A stretch of DNA of 64,000 bases from Sporosarcina sp. NCCP-2716 (GCF_023707985.1 NZ_BRCF01000001.1:651915-715914), one strand, 5' to 3'; positions 51,773-60,684 are shown, numbered from the stretch's first letter. Numbers and translations are program-made. Notes: generated by a model not told the origin, from the sequence alone.

Positions 51773-52360
51773 TCAGTCTTGTTTGCTTAAGCTCTTCATG
51801 TCTTTGACGATCGTATCATACGGGACGTCCTCGTATCCTGGATACGTCTTGACGACTTTCCCTTCTTTGTCCACGAGACCGAAGCGCGACCCGTGGATGA
51901 CCTGGTCGGAGTTCGGATCGTCGATGACCGGCATTTTGAATGATTTGACGGCGAGGTCGTTGATCTCCTCCATCGAATAGCCCGTCAGCATTTCCCATTT
52001 CGACTTGTCGGGCACGCCGAACGCGTCGAGGTATTCGCCTAGTTTTTCAGGTGTATCCACTTTCGGATCGACGCTGAAGGAGACGATTTTGTAATCTTCG
52101 ATCCCCTTATCTTTCAGTTTCCCCTGAAGTTCCGCCATGTTGGTCATCATCGGCGGACAGACGCTCGTGCAGCTTGTGAAGACGAACTGGGCGAGCCAGA
52201 TTTCCCCTTTCAGATCATCGAGGGATACCGTCTTGTTGTTCTGATCTGTATACTCGAACGGATCGATGCTGTAATGGTGGTCCGCCTTGAAGCCGCCGGA
52301 ACACGCGCTCAGCACGAGGGCTGACATGAAAACACTTAGTAGGATTGCTTTTTTCTTCAT
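51773..52360 (-). CDS. SCO1/SenC family copper lipoprotein
   Basis: A 195-residue lipoprotein (lipobox LVLSACSG) with a thioredoxin-like fold. The copper motif is FTSCTSVCPPM (CxxxCP), and the distal His is in DQVIHGSRFGL. SCO proteins (B. subtilis YpmQ/BsSCO) deliver copper to the CuA site of cytochrome c oxidase or act as thiol reductases. ATG 52360 follows GGAGGAAGAGTC. No oxidase genes are nearby. Confidence 0.93.
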   Translation of the reverse strand: MKKKAILLSVFMSALVLSACSGGFKADHHYSIDPFEYTDQNNKTVSLDDLKGEIWLAQFVFTSCTSVCPPMMTNMAELQGKLKDKGIEDYKIVSFSVDPKVDTPEKLGEYLDAFGVPDKSKWEMLTGYSMEEINDLAVKSFKMPVIDDPNSDQVIHGSRFGLVDKEGKVVKTYPGYEDVPYDTIVKDMKSLSKQD

Positions 52361-52408
52361 GACTCTTCCTCCAAACTCTGTGCGTTTACCTTATCATATC
52401 GAACGGCC

Positions 52409-52454
52409 AAACGCCAAACAACCGCGGAAATCCGGGTTGTTTGGCGTTTGTTTG
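52409..52454. terminator. Hairpin between yvrJ-like gene and the SCO gene
   Basis: AAACGCCAAACAACC pairs with GGGTTGTTTGGCGTTT around an 8-9-base loop. It has a GTTTG tail on the plus side and a weak T-run on the minus side; probably the terminator of the small minus-strand gene upstream. Confidence 0.6.
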
Positions 52455-52469
52455 TCGGAACTGTGAAGA

Positions 52470-52610
52470 CTAGTTCACTTTTAGCGTAACAAGTGCTCCG
52501 TGGATCGCTTCGAGTTTCGTTTCGAGGCGGTGGAGCAAGTAGAACGACACGAATACCGGAAAGCCGATCTCCTGGATGAACCCCATCGACAGCTCAAGCA
52601 TGTGTTCCAT
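52470..52610 (-). CDS. YvrJ family small protein
   Basis: A 46-residue peptide with one membrane segment, FIQEIGFPVFVSFYLLHRLE, followed by a short amphipathic tail. GFPxxVxxYLLxRxExKL is the YvrJ signature. The start at 52610 follows AGGAGG. YvrJ genes commonly follow DUF2922 and DUF1659 genes, as here; function unknown. A terminator lies between it and the DUF2922 gene, so it may depend on read-through or its own promoter. Confidence 0.85.
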   Translation of the reverse strand: MEHMLELSMGFIQEIGFPVFVSFYLLHRLETKLEAIHGALVTLKVN

Positions 52611-52636
52611 TCTTTCTCCTCCTTTATCTCCTTGTG

Positions 52637-52676
52637 TCAAAAAGCCGGTCCCAGTCATCTGACTGGATACCGGCTG
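52637..52676 (-). terminator. Terminator of the DUF1659-DUF2922 pair
   Basis: On the minus strand AGCCGGTATCCAGTCA pairs with TGACTGGGACCGGCT (one mismatch), followed by TTTTTG. Confidence 0.85.
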
Positions 52677-52687
52677 GTCCTGGTTCC

Positions 52688-52909
52688 TCAGTTGCTGCTG
52701 ATCAATGTGCTGACATTGCGGTCGATGATGCGGGCGCTTTTGACGGCGCTCGGCGTGTGGCCGCTTTTCTTGAAGGCGCTGGAAGCGATGATCTGCTCCA
52801 TCGCGGCTTCGACTTCAGCCGGCGTCAGGTCCTCGCGCGGTTCGTCGACGGCCAGGACGAAATCTTTGCCGTCCGTCTGGGTAAATACGAGCTGCAGGGT
52901 AAGTGCCAT
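52688..52909 (-). CDS. DUF2922 family protein
   Basis: A 73-residue cytoplasmic protein. TLQLVFTQTDGKDFVLAVDEPREDLTPAEVEAAME matches DUF2922, and the ending ARIIDRNVSTL is also typical. Function unknown. ATG 52909 follows AAAGGAGG. It lies 23 bases after the DUF1659 gene; the two are almost always neighbours in Bacillales. Confidence 0.88.
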   Translation of the reverse strand: MALTLQLVFTQTDGKDFVLAVDEPREDLTPAEVEAAMEQIIASSAFKKSGHTPSAVKSARIIDRNVSTLISSN

Positions 52910-52932
52910 GGTGGTTTCCTCCTTTTCTCAAG

Positions 52933-53151
52933 TTATTCGGTGACTGTCGATGTGACGATCTTTTCGTACGTCAGGACTGTCCAAGAAGACAGTTGGCTGA
53001 GTGCTGCCAATGCGGTCTGCAGGTTTTCCGGCGATACGTCCTTTTCTACGAACCGGTAGGCTTTCGCCTTGTGGATGATGCGGCCGTCTGGTGTGAGGCC
53101 GGCGTCGTAATTGATTTTGCCTGCTGCGGTCTGGAATTCGAGAGCTGCCAT
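52933..53151 (-). CDS. DUF1659 family protein
   Basis: A 72-residue protein. LEFQTAAGKINYDAGLTPDGR and the C-terminal half (LQTALAALSQLSSWTVLTYE) match DUF1659, function unknown. The ATG at 53151 follows AAAGGAGGGG. It is the first gene of the small DUF1659-DUF2922-YvrJ cluster. Confidence 0.85.
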   Translation of the reverse strand: MAALEFQTAAGKINYDAGLTPDGRIIHKAKAYRFVEKDVSPENLQTALAALSQLSSWTVLTYEKIVTSTVTE

Positions 53152-53278
53152 GTGTGTTCCCCTCCTTTCACCCTCTACATAGACGCCGGGTGCAGAAAAG
53201 GATACAATAGGCATGAAAGAGTTGCAGGCTGCATGTACAATAGAAGGTAGACAGAGTCAATAAAGAGGTGAACATATC

Positions 53279-53701
53279 ATGCCAGGCTGGTTTATCTGGT
53301 TCATCGTGTTTTGGTGTGTGGTCCTGGTCGTCCTGTTCGGAATCGGCGGCTTTTTCATGTTCCGCAAGTTTCTGAAAGTGTTCCCGAAAGCTGACGGGAA
53401 ATCGACGCTCGACTGGGAAGAATACTACGTCGACCGCTCGCTGCATTTGTGGAACGACGAGGCAAAAGGCTTGCTGAATGAGCTCGTGCAGCCGGTGCCG
53501 GAGCTGTTCCGTCCCGTGGCGAAGCAGAAGATCGCCGGGCGTATTGGGCAGATTGCGCTCGATGAGGACGCGAACCGGATCGGCTTCGACCATATCATCC
53601 GCGGCTATATTGTCGCTACACCGAAGCGCGACCATAAATTCCTCCGTAAGAAACTGGCGTCGATGGATGTCGACATGACACCATATGAGCACCTGTTTTG
53701 A
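53279..53701 (+). CDS. DUF2621 membrane protein (YneK-like)
   Basis: A 140-residue protein with one N-terminal membrane helix (WFIWFIVFWCVVLVVLFGIGGFFMF) and a cytoplasmic domain containing LDWEEYYVDRSLHLW, FRPVAKQKIAGRIGQIAL and YIVATPKRDHKFL. It matches DUF2621/B. subtilis YneK, which also lies beside the ccd genes. Function unknown. ATG 53279 follows AAAGAGGTGA. It converges on ccdC with a shared terminator. Confidence 0.85.
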   Translation: MPGWFIWFIVFWCVVLVVLFGIGGFFMFRKFLKVFPKADGKSTLDWEEYYVDRSLHLWNDEAKGLLNELVQPVPELFRPVAKQKIAGRIGQIALDEDANRIGFDHIIRGYIVATPKRDHKFLRKKLASMDVDMTPYEHLF

Positions 53702-53707
53702 CGGACA

Positions 53708-53756
53708 AAAAAGAGAGGGACCCGGTCATCTGACCGAGAGTCCCTCTCTTTTTTTC
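53708..53756. terminator. Bidirectional terminator between yneK-like gene and ccdC
   Basis: AAAGAGAGGGAC..GGTCA pairs with TGACC..GTCCCTCTCTTT with T-runs both ways; overlaps the 3' end of the ccdC-like gene. Confidence 0.9.
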
Positions 53757-54253
53757 AAGCGCTTGTATTTGACGAGCATGCCGATCCGCCACGGGATGAT
53801 CATCGAGAACGCGAGGATGAAGAACATACCCGCGAGCTCCCCGACATCGATCGAACTGCTGAGGATCAGCTTCGCGACGAGCCGGAAGACCAGCAGACCC
53901 GCCAGAATGAAGATGAATGCCTTCGAGCGTTTCACGAACAGCTTTCCGTCCTTATGCTCGAAATTTGTCGTGGCGATCAGGATGGTGGAAAACAGCAGGC
54001 CGACCACCATCGCCTCGATGACCTGAGTTTTCGGCACCTGAAACTGCGTGAACAGGAACATCAGCAGTCCTGATGACATGAATACCGGCGGCAGGATGAT
54101 GCGGACCGGTGAAATCGGACGCTGTGCCGCCTTCGACCGGACGAAGAATGCGAGAAGCCCCATCCCGAAGAACACGACGGTCGAGCCGATAATGAGATAG
54201 ACGGGCGGGATTTCGTTGAAAACCAGATCGACCAGTCCCTGTATCCGGTTCAT
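53726..54253 (-). CDS. ccdC: CcdC-like membrane protein (YneJ-like)
   Basis: A 175-residue membrane protein with four or five helices (VYLIIGSTVVFFGMGLLAFF, ILPPVFMSSGLLMFLF, VIEAMVVGLLFSTILIA, FIFILAGLLVFRLVAKLIL, AGMFFILAFSMIIPWRI). It matches B. subtilis YneJ/CcdC, found with CcdA; its role in cytochrome c biogenesis is not proved. Start ATG 54253 overlaps the thioredoxin stop as ATGA; a GTG two codons upstream is also possible. Confidence 0.85.
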   Translation of the reverse strand: MNRIQGLVDLVFNEIPPVYLIIGSTVVFFGMGLLAFFVRSKAAQRPISPVRIILPPVFMSSGLLMFLFTQFQVPKTQVIEAMVVGLLFSTILIATTNFEHKDGKLFVKRSKAFIFILAGLLVFRLVAKLILSSSIDVGELAGMFFILAFSMIIPWRIGMLVKYKRLKKREGLSVR

Positions 54254-54573
54254 CCGCACACCATCCCTTCGAGCTCGTCCAGCCGCTTCTTCAATGATTC
54301 CATCGGGACGAACCGGGCGAACCTGGCAAATTCCCTGCCCTTGGAAAACAGCAGGACGACCGGTGCGCTGAACAGCGACAGCTGCCCCGCCATTTCAGGC
54401 ACGGCGGAGACGTTCGCCGCTGCGAACGGGAACGAGTACCGGTCCTCAAGTTCAGCCACTTGCGGATACAGCCCGTCACAGACGGAGCAGTGATCCGCTT
54501 TGACAAACAGCAGGAGGGCTTCCTGCTCGGCAGCCTGCTGCTGCCAGTCTGCAAATGATGTGATGTCGTTCAT
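54250..54573 (-). CDS. Thioredoxin-like protein (CSVC) in the ccd operon
   Basis: A 107-residue cytoplasmic thioredoxin-fold protein. LLFVKADHCSVCDGLYPQV carries a CSVC redox motif, and FSAPVVLLFSKGREFARFARFV holds the cis-Pro strand (AP). It lies between ccdA (19-base gap) and ccdC (ATGA overlap), where B. subtilis has the CheY-like yneI. It could supply electrons to CcdA from the cytoplasm, or accept them; this is inference from position. ATG 54573 follows GGGAGGC. Confidence 0.82.
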   Translation of the reverse strand: MNDITSFADWQQQAAEQEALLLFVKADHCSVCDGLYPQVAELEDRYSFPFAAANVSAVPEMAGQLSLFSAPVVLLFSKGREFARFARFVPMESLKKRLDELEGMVCG

Positions 54574-54592
54574 GTCAGTAAAGCCTCCCTGC

Positions 54593-55303
54593 TTAGAAAC
54601 CTTGGAAATCGCCGAAAATCGGACTCAGCAAGCTGATCAGATAGGTCATGCCGTCAAAGAACAGGATGATACCGAACACAATCATCAGAATACCGCCGAT
54701 GCGCATGATCATCCGGTTGTGGCGCCGGATCCAGCCGAGCCGTGTCACGAAGAACGACAAGACGAAGAACGGCACCGCGAACCCGAGGACATATGTCATC
54801 ATGTACAGCATGCTGGAACCGGGATTCGATGCGGCGAGCCCGATAATGGCACCGATGATCGGCCCCATGCACGGCTGCCAGCCTGCGGAGAACGCCAGAC
54901 CGATCAGAGCGGAGCCGAAATAGCCTGAAGGCCGGTTTTTAAATTGCAATTTACGTTCTTGCATCAGGAATTTCGGCGTGAAGACACCGGTCACCATCAG
55001 ACCGAACAGGACGATGAAGATGGCCCCCACCTGCCGTAATAGGTCCATATATTCGATGAAGAATCGGCCGATGAACGAGGAGCCGAAACCAAGGAATATG
55101 AAGACGATGGAAAATCCGAGAAGGAAAAATAACGTATGCAGCATTCCGTTCCGGCTCATGCGTTTCTTATCCGACGTCAGCTCCTCGATGGACATGCCCG
55201 TGATGTAGGAGATGAATGCAGGATAGAGCGGCAAGACGCACGGGGAGATGAAACTCAAGAAGCCCGCGCCGAAAGCAAGGAATATGTTCACATCTGCTGC
55301 CAA
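54593..55303 (-). CDS. ccdA: Cytochrome c biogenesis / thiol-disulfide membrane protein CcdA
   Basis: A 236-residue six-helix membrane protein that moves reducing equivalents from the cytoplasm across the membrane for cytochrome c maturation and other extracytoplasmic thiols. The two active cysteines are in GFLSFISPCVLPLYPAF and SAGWQPCMGPIIGAI. The start is TTG 55303, 7 bases after AAAGGGGG; the in-frame ATG at 55345 lacks an RBS. It is the first gene of ccdA-thioredoxin-ccdC. Confidence 0.94.
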   Translation of the reverse strand: MAADVNIFLAFGAGFLSFISPCVLPLYPAFISYITGMSIEELTSDKKRMSRNGMLHTLFFLLGFSIVFIFLGFGSSFIGRFFIEYMDLLRQVGAIFIVLFGLMVTGVFTPKFLMQERKLQFKNRPSGYFGSALIGLAFSAGWQPCMGPIIGAIIGLAASNPGSSMLYMMTYVLGFAVPFFVLSFFVTRLGWIRRHNRMIMRIGGILMIVFGIILFFDGMTYLISLLSPIFGDFQGF

Positions 55304-55408
55304 GGAACTTCCCCCTTTATCAATTTCTCTGTTTTTCTTCTCCATCGTATCAGAACAGACAGGCGAATACGCACATTTTGTCTGTGAACAGTTTATGACA
55401 CATGCGAA

Positions 55409-55442
55409 AGCCGCACGCCGATACCCCGGTGTGCGGCTTCTT
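55409..55442 (-). terminator. Hairpin after the exporter operon
   Basis: GAAGCCGCACACCGG pairs with CCG.CGTGCGGCTTTC on the minus strand, three bases after the stop. The T-run is short, so the efficiency is unsure. Confidence 0.6.
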
Positions 55443-55444
55443 CA

Positions 55445-57223
55445 TTAGGCGGTCTGTCCGTTCTGCAGCTGATACATTTTGTAGTAGAGGCCTTTCTGCC
55501 GGAGCAGCTCCTGGTGGGTCCCCCGCTCGGCGATTTCACCTTTGTGGAGGACGAGGATGAGCTCGGCGTCCTGGATCGTACTCAGCCGGTGGGCGATGGC
55601 GATCGTCGTCCGCCCTTTACGCATCTTCTGGAGGCTTGCCTGGATGGCGATCTCGGTCTCCGTATCGATATTCGCTGTTGCTTCGTCGAGGACGAGTATT
55701 TTCGGATCGGCGGCCATCGTGCGGGCGAAAGCAATCAGCTGACGCTGTCCGCTCGACAGCGTGGCGCCCCGTTCCATTACTTTGTGGGCGTAGCCGCCTT
55801 CCAGCTGTCGGATGAACGAAGACGCCTGGACGAATTCAGCCGCGGCCCGTACGGATTCGGACGTCATTTCGGCGTTGTGCAGCCGGATGTTGCTTTCGAT
55901 ATCGCCATAGAACATGAACGGATCCTGCAGGACGAGGCCGACTTTGCTTCGCAACTCTTCAGGAGGATACGATTTCAGCGAGCGGCCGTCGATTGTGATA
56001 CTGCCATGCTCATACTCGTAAAAGCGCATGAGCAGATTGATGATCGAGCTCTTCCCGCTTCCGGTGTGGCCGACGAGCGCCACTGTTTCGCCGGCATTCG
56101 CGGTGAAGGTGATGTTTTTCAGGACGTCATTCTTCCCGTCATAGCTGAACGTGACATGATCGAAGACGATCGTCCCGTCTGTGATCGAGGCGGATCCGGC
56201 TGCTTTCTGGACAGGTTCCATATCGGTTTCATCGATCAGCGCAAAGACGCGTGACGCGGAAACGAGCGCCTGTTGGAAGATCGACAGCCGGTTCATCACT
56301 TGCTGGATCGGCTGGAACAGACGGCTCAGCAGTGTCGTGAAGGCATAGATGACACCGACATCGACAGCCGAGGACAACGACGCAAACCCGAAATATGCGA
56401 GCGTGGAGACAACAGCTGCGGTATAGAGCAGGTCGATGAACGGACCGAGGAGCAGGCTGTCGAACTTGATGTTCCTCCGGCCGGCCCGGTAATGGCCGTC
56501 GTTGATCGTCCCGAATTCGTCCGCAAGCCGCTTCTCCTGCCGGAATGCCTGGATCATGCCCATTCCGGACAGCGATTCGGAGATCTTGCCGTTCAGCTGG
56601 CTGAGCCGCTCCCGGATGTCCTGGTAGAAGTCCGCACTGTAGTGGCGGTACACCGCGACAAGTATCGCAAACAGCGGCAGCAGGACGAGTGAATAGAGGG
56701 CAAGCGACGCATCGAGTGAAAACAAGGCGATGTAGACGCCGATGATGCCGAAGATCGCCTGCAGGAAGGTGACGACGACACTGACGAACATTTCCTTAAT
56801 GGCTTCCGTGTCGTTCGTGACCCGCGAAACGATGCCGCCTGCCGGTGTCTTGTCGAAATACCGCATGCCGAGCCCCTGCACTTTCGTGAAAGCATCAATC
56901 CGCAGCTGCTGGATGATCTTCAGTGCCAGGCGCTGGAAGCGGATCGACTGGAAGTACGAAATGATCACGACGGTCAGCTGGACGGTTACATAAGCGGCGA
57001 GCAGGCGGATGATGCCGGCGCGTCCGAAATCCAGTGTGACGAGATGATTATCGATGAACGACTGGATGAGCAGCGGACCGACGATGCCGCCCGTGATCGT
57101 CAGGATCAGCAGCAGCAGGGCGATCGTGATCGACAGTTTATGAGGCTTCAAATAGGTGAGCAGCCGCACGAATACTCGGAGCTGCTGACGGCCGGTCATC
57201 GCCGGCTGTTTCGTTTCCTTCAT
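55445..57223 (-). CDS. ABC exporter half, BmrD/YheH-like (canonical ATP site)
   Basis: A 592-residue half-transporter with an N-terminal six-helix membrane domain (about 30-330) and C-terminal ATPase: Walker A GHTGSGKSSI, Q-loop LVLQDPFMF, signature in ATLSSGQRQLIAFAR (SSGQ, a variant of SGGQ), Walker B ILVLDEATANIDTE with the catalytic Glu, and AHRLS at the H-loop. Its ATG shares one base with the stop of the upstream partner (TGATG), so it depends on translation of that gene. The pair resembles BmrCD/LmrCD multidrug exporters. Ribosomes must reach the end of the frameshifted upstream gene for coupling. Confidence 0.9.
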   Translation of the reverse strand: MKETKQPAMTGRQQLRVFVRLLTYLKPHKLSITIALLLLILTITGGIVGPLLIQSFIDNHLVTLDFGRAGIIRLLAAYVTVQLTVVIISYFQSIRFQRLALKIIQQLRIDAFTKVQGLGMRYFDKTPAGGIVSRVTNDTEAIKEMFVSVVVTFLQAIFGIIGVYIALFSLDASLALYSLVLLPLFAILVAVYRHYSADFYQDIRERLSQLNGKISESLSGMGMIQAFRQEKRLADEFGTINDGHYRAGRRNIKFDSLLLGPFIDLLYTAAVVSTLAYFGFASLSSAVDVGVIYAFTTLLSRLFQPIQQVMNRLSIFQQALVSASRVFALIDETDMEPVQKAAGSASITDGTIVFDHVTFSYDGKNDVLKNITFTANAGETVALVGHTGSGKSSIINLLMRFYEYEHGSITIDGRSLKSYPPEELRSKVGLVLQDPFMFYGDIESNIRLHNAEMTSESVRAAAEFVQASSFIRQLEGGYAHKVMERGATLSSGQRQLIAFARTMAADPKILVLDEATANIDTETEIAIQASLQKMRKGRTTIAIAHRLSTIQDAELILVLHKGEIAERGTHQELLRQKGLYYKMYQLQNGQTA

Positions 57224-58970
57224 CAGTCCTCACCTCCCTGTTCGACAGACGCTTCGAGCTGCTGCAAGTCATACATCTCTTTATACCGGCCGCCGAGCGC
57301 CATCAGTTCGGCATGCGTACCGGCTTCCGCGACGCGGCCTTCTTCCATGACGATGATCCGGTGGGCATGCTGGATGGCGCTCAGGCGGTGTGACGTGATG
57401 ATCGTCGTTTCCCCGCTGCGCGTTTCCTTCAGTGACCGCAAAATCGCTTCTTCCGTTTTCGCATCGACTGCTGAAAGGGAGTCATCCAAGATGAGGAGCT
57501 CCGGTTTCATCAGCAGCGCTCGAGCGATGGAAATCCGCTGTTTCTGGCCGCCTGAGAACGAAACACCGCGCTCTCCGACGACGGTCCGGTATCCTTCTGC
57601 AAACCCTTCTATATCATCATCGATATGCGCAAGACGCGCCGCCGCCCGGATGTCATCCATGGAAGCGGACGGATCTGTGAAAGCGATGTTCTCCGCGACC
57701 GTCGTTGAAAACAAGAAATGATCCTGCGGCACATAACCGATCGATTCACGCAGACACTGCTGTTTGTACTGCTGGATGGAATGGCCGCCGAACAGGATCT
57801 CCCCTTCGTAGTCATCGAATTCACGCAGCAGCAGCTTCAGGATCGCGGTCTTGCCGGATCCTGTCTTGCCGACGATGCCGAGTGTCTCCCCTTGATGGAG
57901 CGCAAATCGGACGTCCTGCAGCGCCGGCTGCGGATCATCCGGGAAGGTGAAGGAATCGATGTCGACGGTGAGGTCGCCTTTCGGCCGCTCGCGCCGGCCG
58001 CATCGACCACTTCCGGCTCGACAGCGAGCAGGTCGCTGATCCGGCTGTATGAAGCGCTTCCCCGTTCGACGATATTGAACAGGAAGCCGAACGCGAGCAT
58101 CGGCCACGTCAGCAGTCCAAGGTACGTACTGAATGCGACCAGGTCCCCGACAGACATCTCTTTTGCCAGGATGAAACGCGCACCGAAAACGAAGGTCAGA
58201 ATGGAAGACACCGCGAAGATCCCGCCGATGGTCGGATCGAATAACGCATCCACACGGGCGACCCGCATGTTCTTCTCGACGACTTCGTCGGACAGCTGCC
58301 TGAAGTCCTCGATATCCTCTTTCTGCTGGCCGAAAGTCTTGATGACCTTCATGCCTGAAATGCTCTCCTGCGTCTTGTCGTTCATGCTGGAGAAGGCTTC
58401 CTGGGCCGTCCGGAAATGGCGCCGCAGCAGCCGCCCGTAGAAGCTCGTCAGGATGATCATGAGCGGAATCGGGATGAGGGCAATCAGCGTCAGCTTCCAA
58501 TTGATAGTCAGCGCCATCGTCAAGATGACGAACCCGCCGGTTGAAATGGAGTCGAACAGCGTCAGCACACCCATGCCTGCGGTCTGCTGCACAGCGCTGA
58601 CATCGTTGGTCGCATGCGCCATCAGGTCCCCGACCCGGCGCTTCTGATAGAAGGCCGGTGACATCTTCAGGAAATGATCGAATAATTGCTTGCGGATCGT
58701 CCGGGCGAGCACGATGGCGGACCCGAAAATCATCACGCGCCAGACGTTGCGGAAGACATACATGGCAATTCCGGCAGCGGCCAGGATGATCAGCCATTTG
58801 GTCAGCTGGCCGGCATCCAGTGTCCCTTCCGTAATGTCATCGACGATATAGCCGATGATCTTCGGCGGCAGCAGCTGCAGGATGGAAACGAGCACGAGCG
58901 CTGTGATGCCGGTGAGGTATTGCGTTTTCCGCTGTTTGAAAAACCAGCCGAGCTGAATAAGTACGTTCAC
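57223..58970 (-). pseudogene. ABC exporter half, BmrC/YheI-like, with a frameshift
   Basis: The membrane domain reads in one frame from GTG 58970 (after AGGGG) down to about 58005, then falls out of frame; the nucleotide-binding domain continues in another frame to 57223. The segment is 1748 bases, one short of 583 codons, so one base appears to be missing at about 57985-58010 in a GC-rich stretch. The ATPase part is otherwise intact: Walker A GKTGSGKTAIL, FSGGQKQRISIARAL, Walker B LLILDDSLSAVD with Asp in place of the catalytic Glu, and SHRLS. That Asp is the degenerate site expected of a BmrC-type subunit. It may be a sequencing error, a recent mutation or recoding. Confidence 0.85.
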
Positions 58971-59049
58971 GGATTTCCCCTGCCAATCTATAATGGACTC
59001 TGATCAGTTTAGCAGACTTATCCGCTGCCCGGAAAGTATTTGTTTCGAA

Positions 59050-59382
59050 TTATCCGAGTTCGGAAATAGCTTCGACGTCGCCAAGCGAAATGATACGTGC
59101 CTGCCCGTCCGGTGTCACTGCCCGCAGGCGCTGCCGTTCCGGCTCCAGGCAGTGGATGAACAGCTCCTCGGTTTCCGGGCGGCCCTTCTGCCAGTGGACG
59201 AGTGATACCGGTTCGTTCGTCTCCATGGCGCCGGCCAGCAGGCAGTCCCACTCCTCCAGCTGCTGCTCATCAGGCTCCCGGCGGACAGGCTGTTCGTCCT
59301 CCGCCTGCCAGGCACGCAGACGTTCTACGTGTTCCGGCAGCATGAGCGCTGTCCATTTGATCCTTCCGCGGTCTCTCAGCAT
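59050..59382 (-). CDS. YolD-like family protein
   Basis: A 110-residue protein of the YolD-like family: DRGRIKWTALMLPEHVERLRAW is the diagnostic start. YolD proteins are encoded next to UvrX/YqjW Y-family polymerases in Bacillales and are proposed to act like UmuD; direct proof is lacking. It lies 36 bases after the polymerase gene in the same operon, so it should share its LexA control. ATG 59382 follows GAGGAGGGG. Confidence 0.88.
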   Translation of the reverse strand: MLRDRGRIKWTALMLPEHVERLRAWQAEDEQPVRREPDEQQLEEWDCLLAGAMETNEPVSLVHWQKGRPETEELFIHCLEPERQRLRAVTPDGQARIISLGDVEAISELG

Positions 59383-59418
59383 AACGATCCCCTCCTCTCA
59401 CGCGTCCCTGACAGGAGC

Positions 59419-60672
59419 TCACTTCACATGTCCACCGATCAGGCCGGCACGGTGCCGCGCGGTCCCTGCATCGGTATAGGACACGGCGCGCAGCACAGCG
59501 TCGGATCCATATTTGCTGCGCAGTTCATCGACTGTTTCGCCTAGCTTGCGCTTCTTCCATTTGGTGCGGTCGAACAGGCTCAGCTGCATGGAATACTCAT
59601 CGGCCAGGTTCGACAGGCTGATCGACAGCTGACGGACAGGACGCCCGTCGTGGAATTCGTCGAACAGTTCCATGCAGACGGCGTAAATCTTCATCGTCTC
59701 GTTCGTCTCTTCCGGTATCGTTTTCGAGCGGCTGAACCCGCCGCCGAGCGCATTTTTGGAATAACCGACGGACAGTTGCACCGTACGCCCCGCCCGCCTG
59801 GCAGTCCTGGCGCGCATAGCGACGTCCTCACACATTTCAAGCAGCACGGCGAGCACGTCTTCCCGGCGTTTGTAGTCGCGGAACAGGATCTGCCCCTTCC
59901 CGTAGCTCACCTGGCCTTCGATGAGCGGCGCGCCGAGGTCGGATAAGTCGATGCCGTGCGCATGATGATACAGCTGGTTGCCCATGATGCCGAATTTCGA
60001 TTCGAGCGCTTCGAGCGGCGCATGCGCCAGGTCACCGACCGAATAGATCCCCATACCGTTCAGCGTCTTCTCGAGCCGGCTGCCGATCCCCCACATCTTA
60101 CTCAGCGGAGCGACAGGCCACAGTTTTTCAGGCACGTCTTCATAACGCCAGCGGGCGAATCCTGTCTTTTTCGCTTCCAGATCGAGCGCCAGTTTCGCAA
60201 GCAGCATGTTCGGCCCCATGCCGCAGGCGGACGGCATCTGGAACTGGCGCAGCAGATCGTCCTGGATGCGGGCGACCGTCTCACGCGGCGGCCCCCACAG
60301 CCGTTCCGTCCCGTCCAGAACGACGAAGCTTTCGTCGATGCTGTACACATGGATCGCTTCCTTCGGCACGTACTGATTCAGCAGATGGGCGATTTCCATC
60401 GAGACACGGATGTAGAACTCCATGGACGGTTCGATGAGGCGGATCGCCGGATCATCCGGGATCTCGAACAGCCGCATGCCGGTCTTGATGCCGAACCGTT
60501 TTTTCAGCGGCGGCGAGGCGGCCAGCACGACACCGCCTTTACGTTTCTTATTGCCGATGATGGCGATCGGTGTCTCCATCACATCGAGCCCTTCGAGCGC
60601 AGCGGCACAGCTTGCGTAAAAGCTTCTCATGTCCAGGCAAATTACCGTCCGTTCCGGCAGATGGTCCATCAT
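59419..60672 (-). CDS. uvrX: Y-family DNA polymerase, UvrX/UmuC-like
   Basis: A 417-residue translesion polymerase. Catalytic acidic residues lie in ICLDMRSFYASCAAA (Asp14) and VYSIDESFV; GPNMLLAKLALDLEAKK and the HhH region MWGIGSRLEKTLNGMGI follow. The size and sequence suit the UvrX/YqjW group, not DinB/PolY1. ATG 60672 follows AGGAGGG. A LexA site is between the promoter and the start, so SOS induction is expected. YolD is encoded just downstream. Confidence 0.92.
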   Translation of the reverse strand: MMDHLPERTVICLDMRSFYASCAAALEGLDVMETPIAIIGNKKRKGGVVLAASPPLKKRFGIKTGMRLFEIPDDPAIRLIEPSMEFYIRVSMEIAHLLNQYVPKEAIHVYSIDESFVVLDGTERLWGPPRETVARIQDDLLRQFQMPSACGMGPNMLLAKLALDLEAKKTGFARWRYEDVPEKLWPVAPLSKMWGIGSRLEKTLNGMGIYSVGDLAHAPLEALESKFGIMGNQLYHHAHGIDLSDLGAPLIEGQVSYGKGQILFRDYKRREDVLAVLLEMCEDVAMRARTARRAGRTVQLSVGYSKNALGGGFSRSKTIPEETNETMKIYAVCMELFDEFHDGRPVRQLSISLSNLADEYSMQLSLFDRTKWKKRKLGETVDELRSKYGSDAVLRAVSYTDAGTARHRAGLIGGHVK

Positions 60673-60684
60673 TCATCCCTCCTA

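Noticed and set aside
58010..58797. N-terminal half of the 524-codon frame upstream of the ABC ATPase
   Set aside because: This part is the out-of-frame reading of the BmrC-like membrane domain (Arg/Asp-rich nonsense); only the part after about 58010 is real protein.
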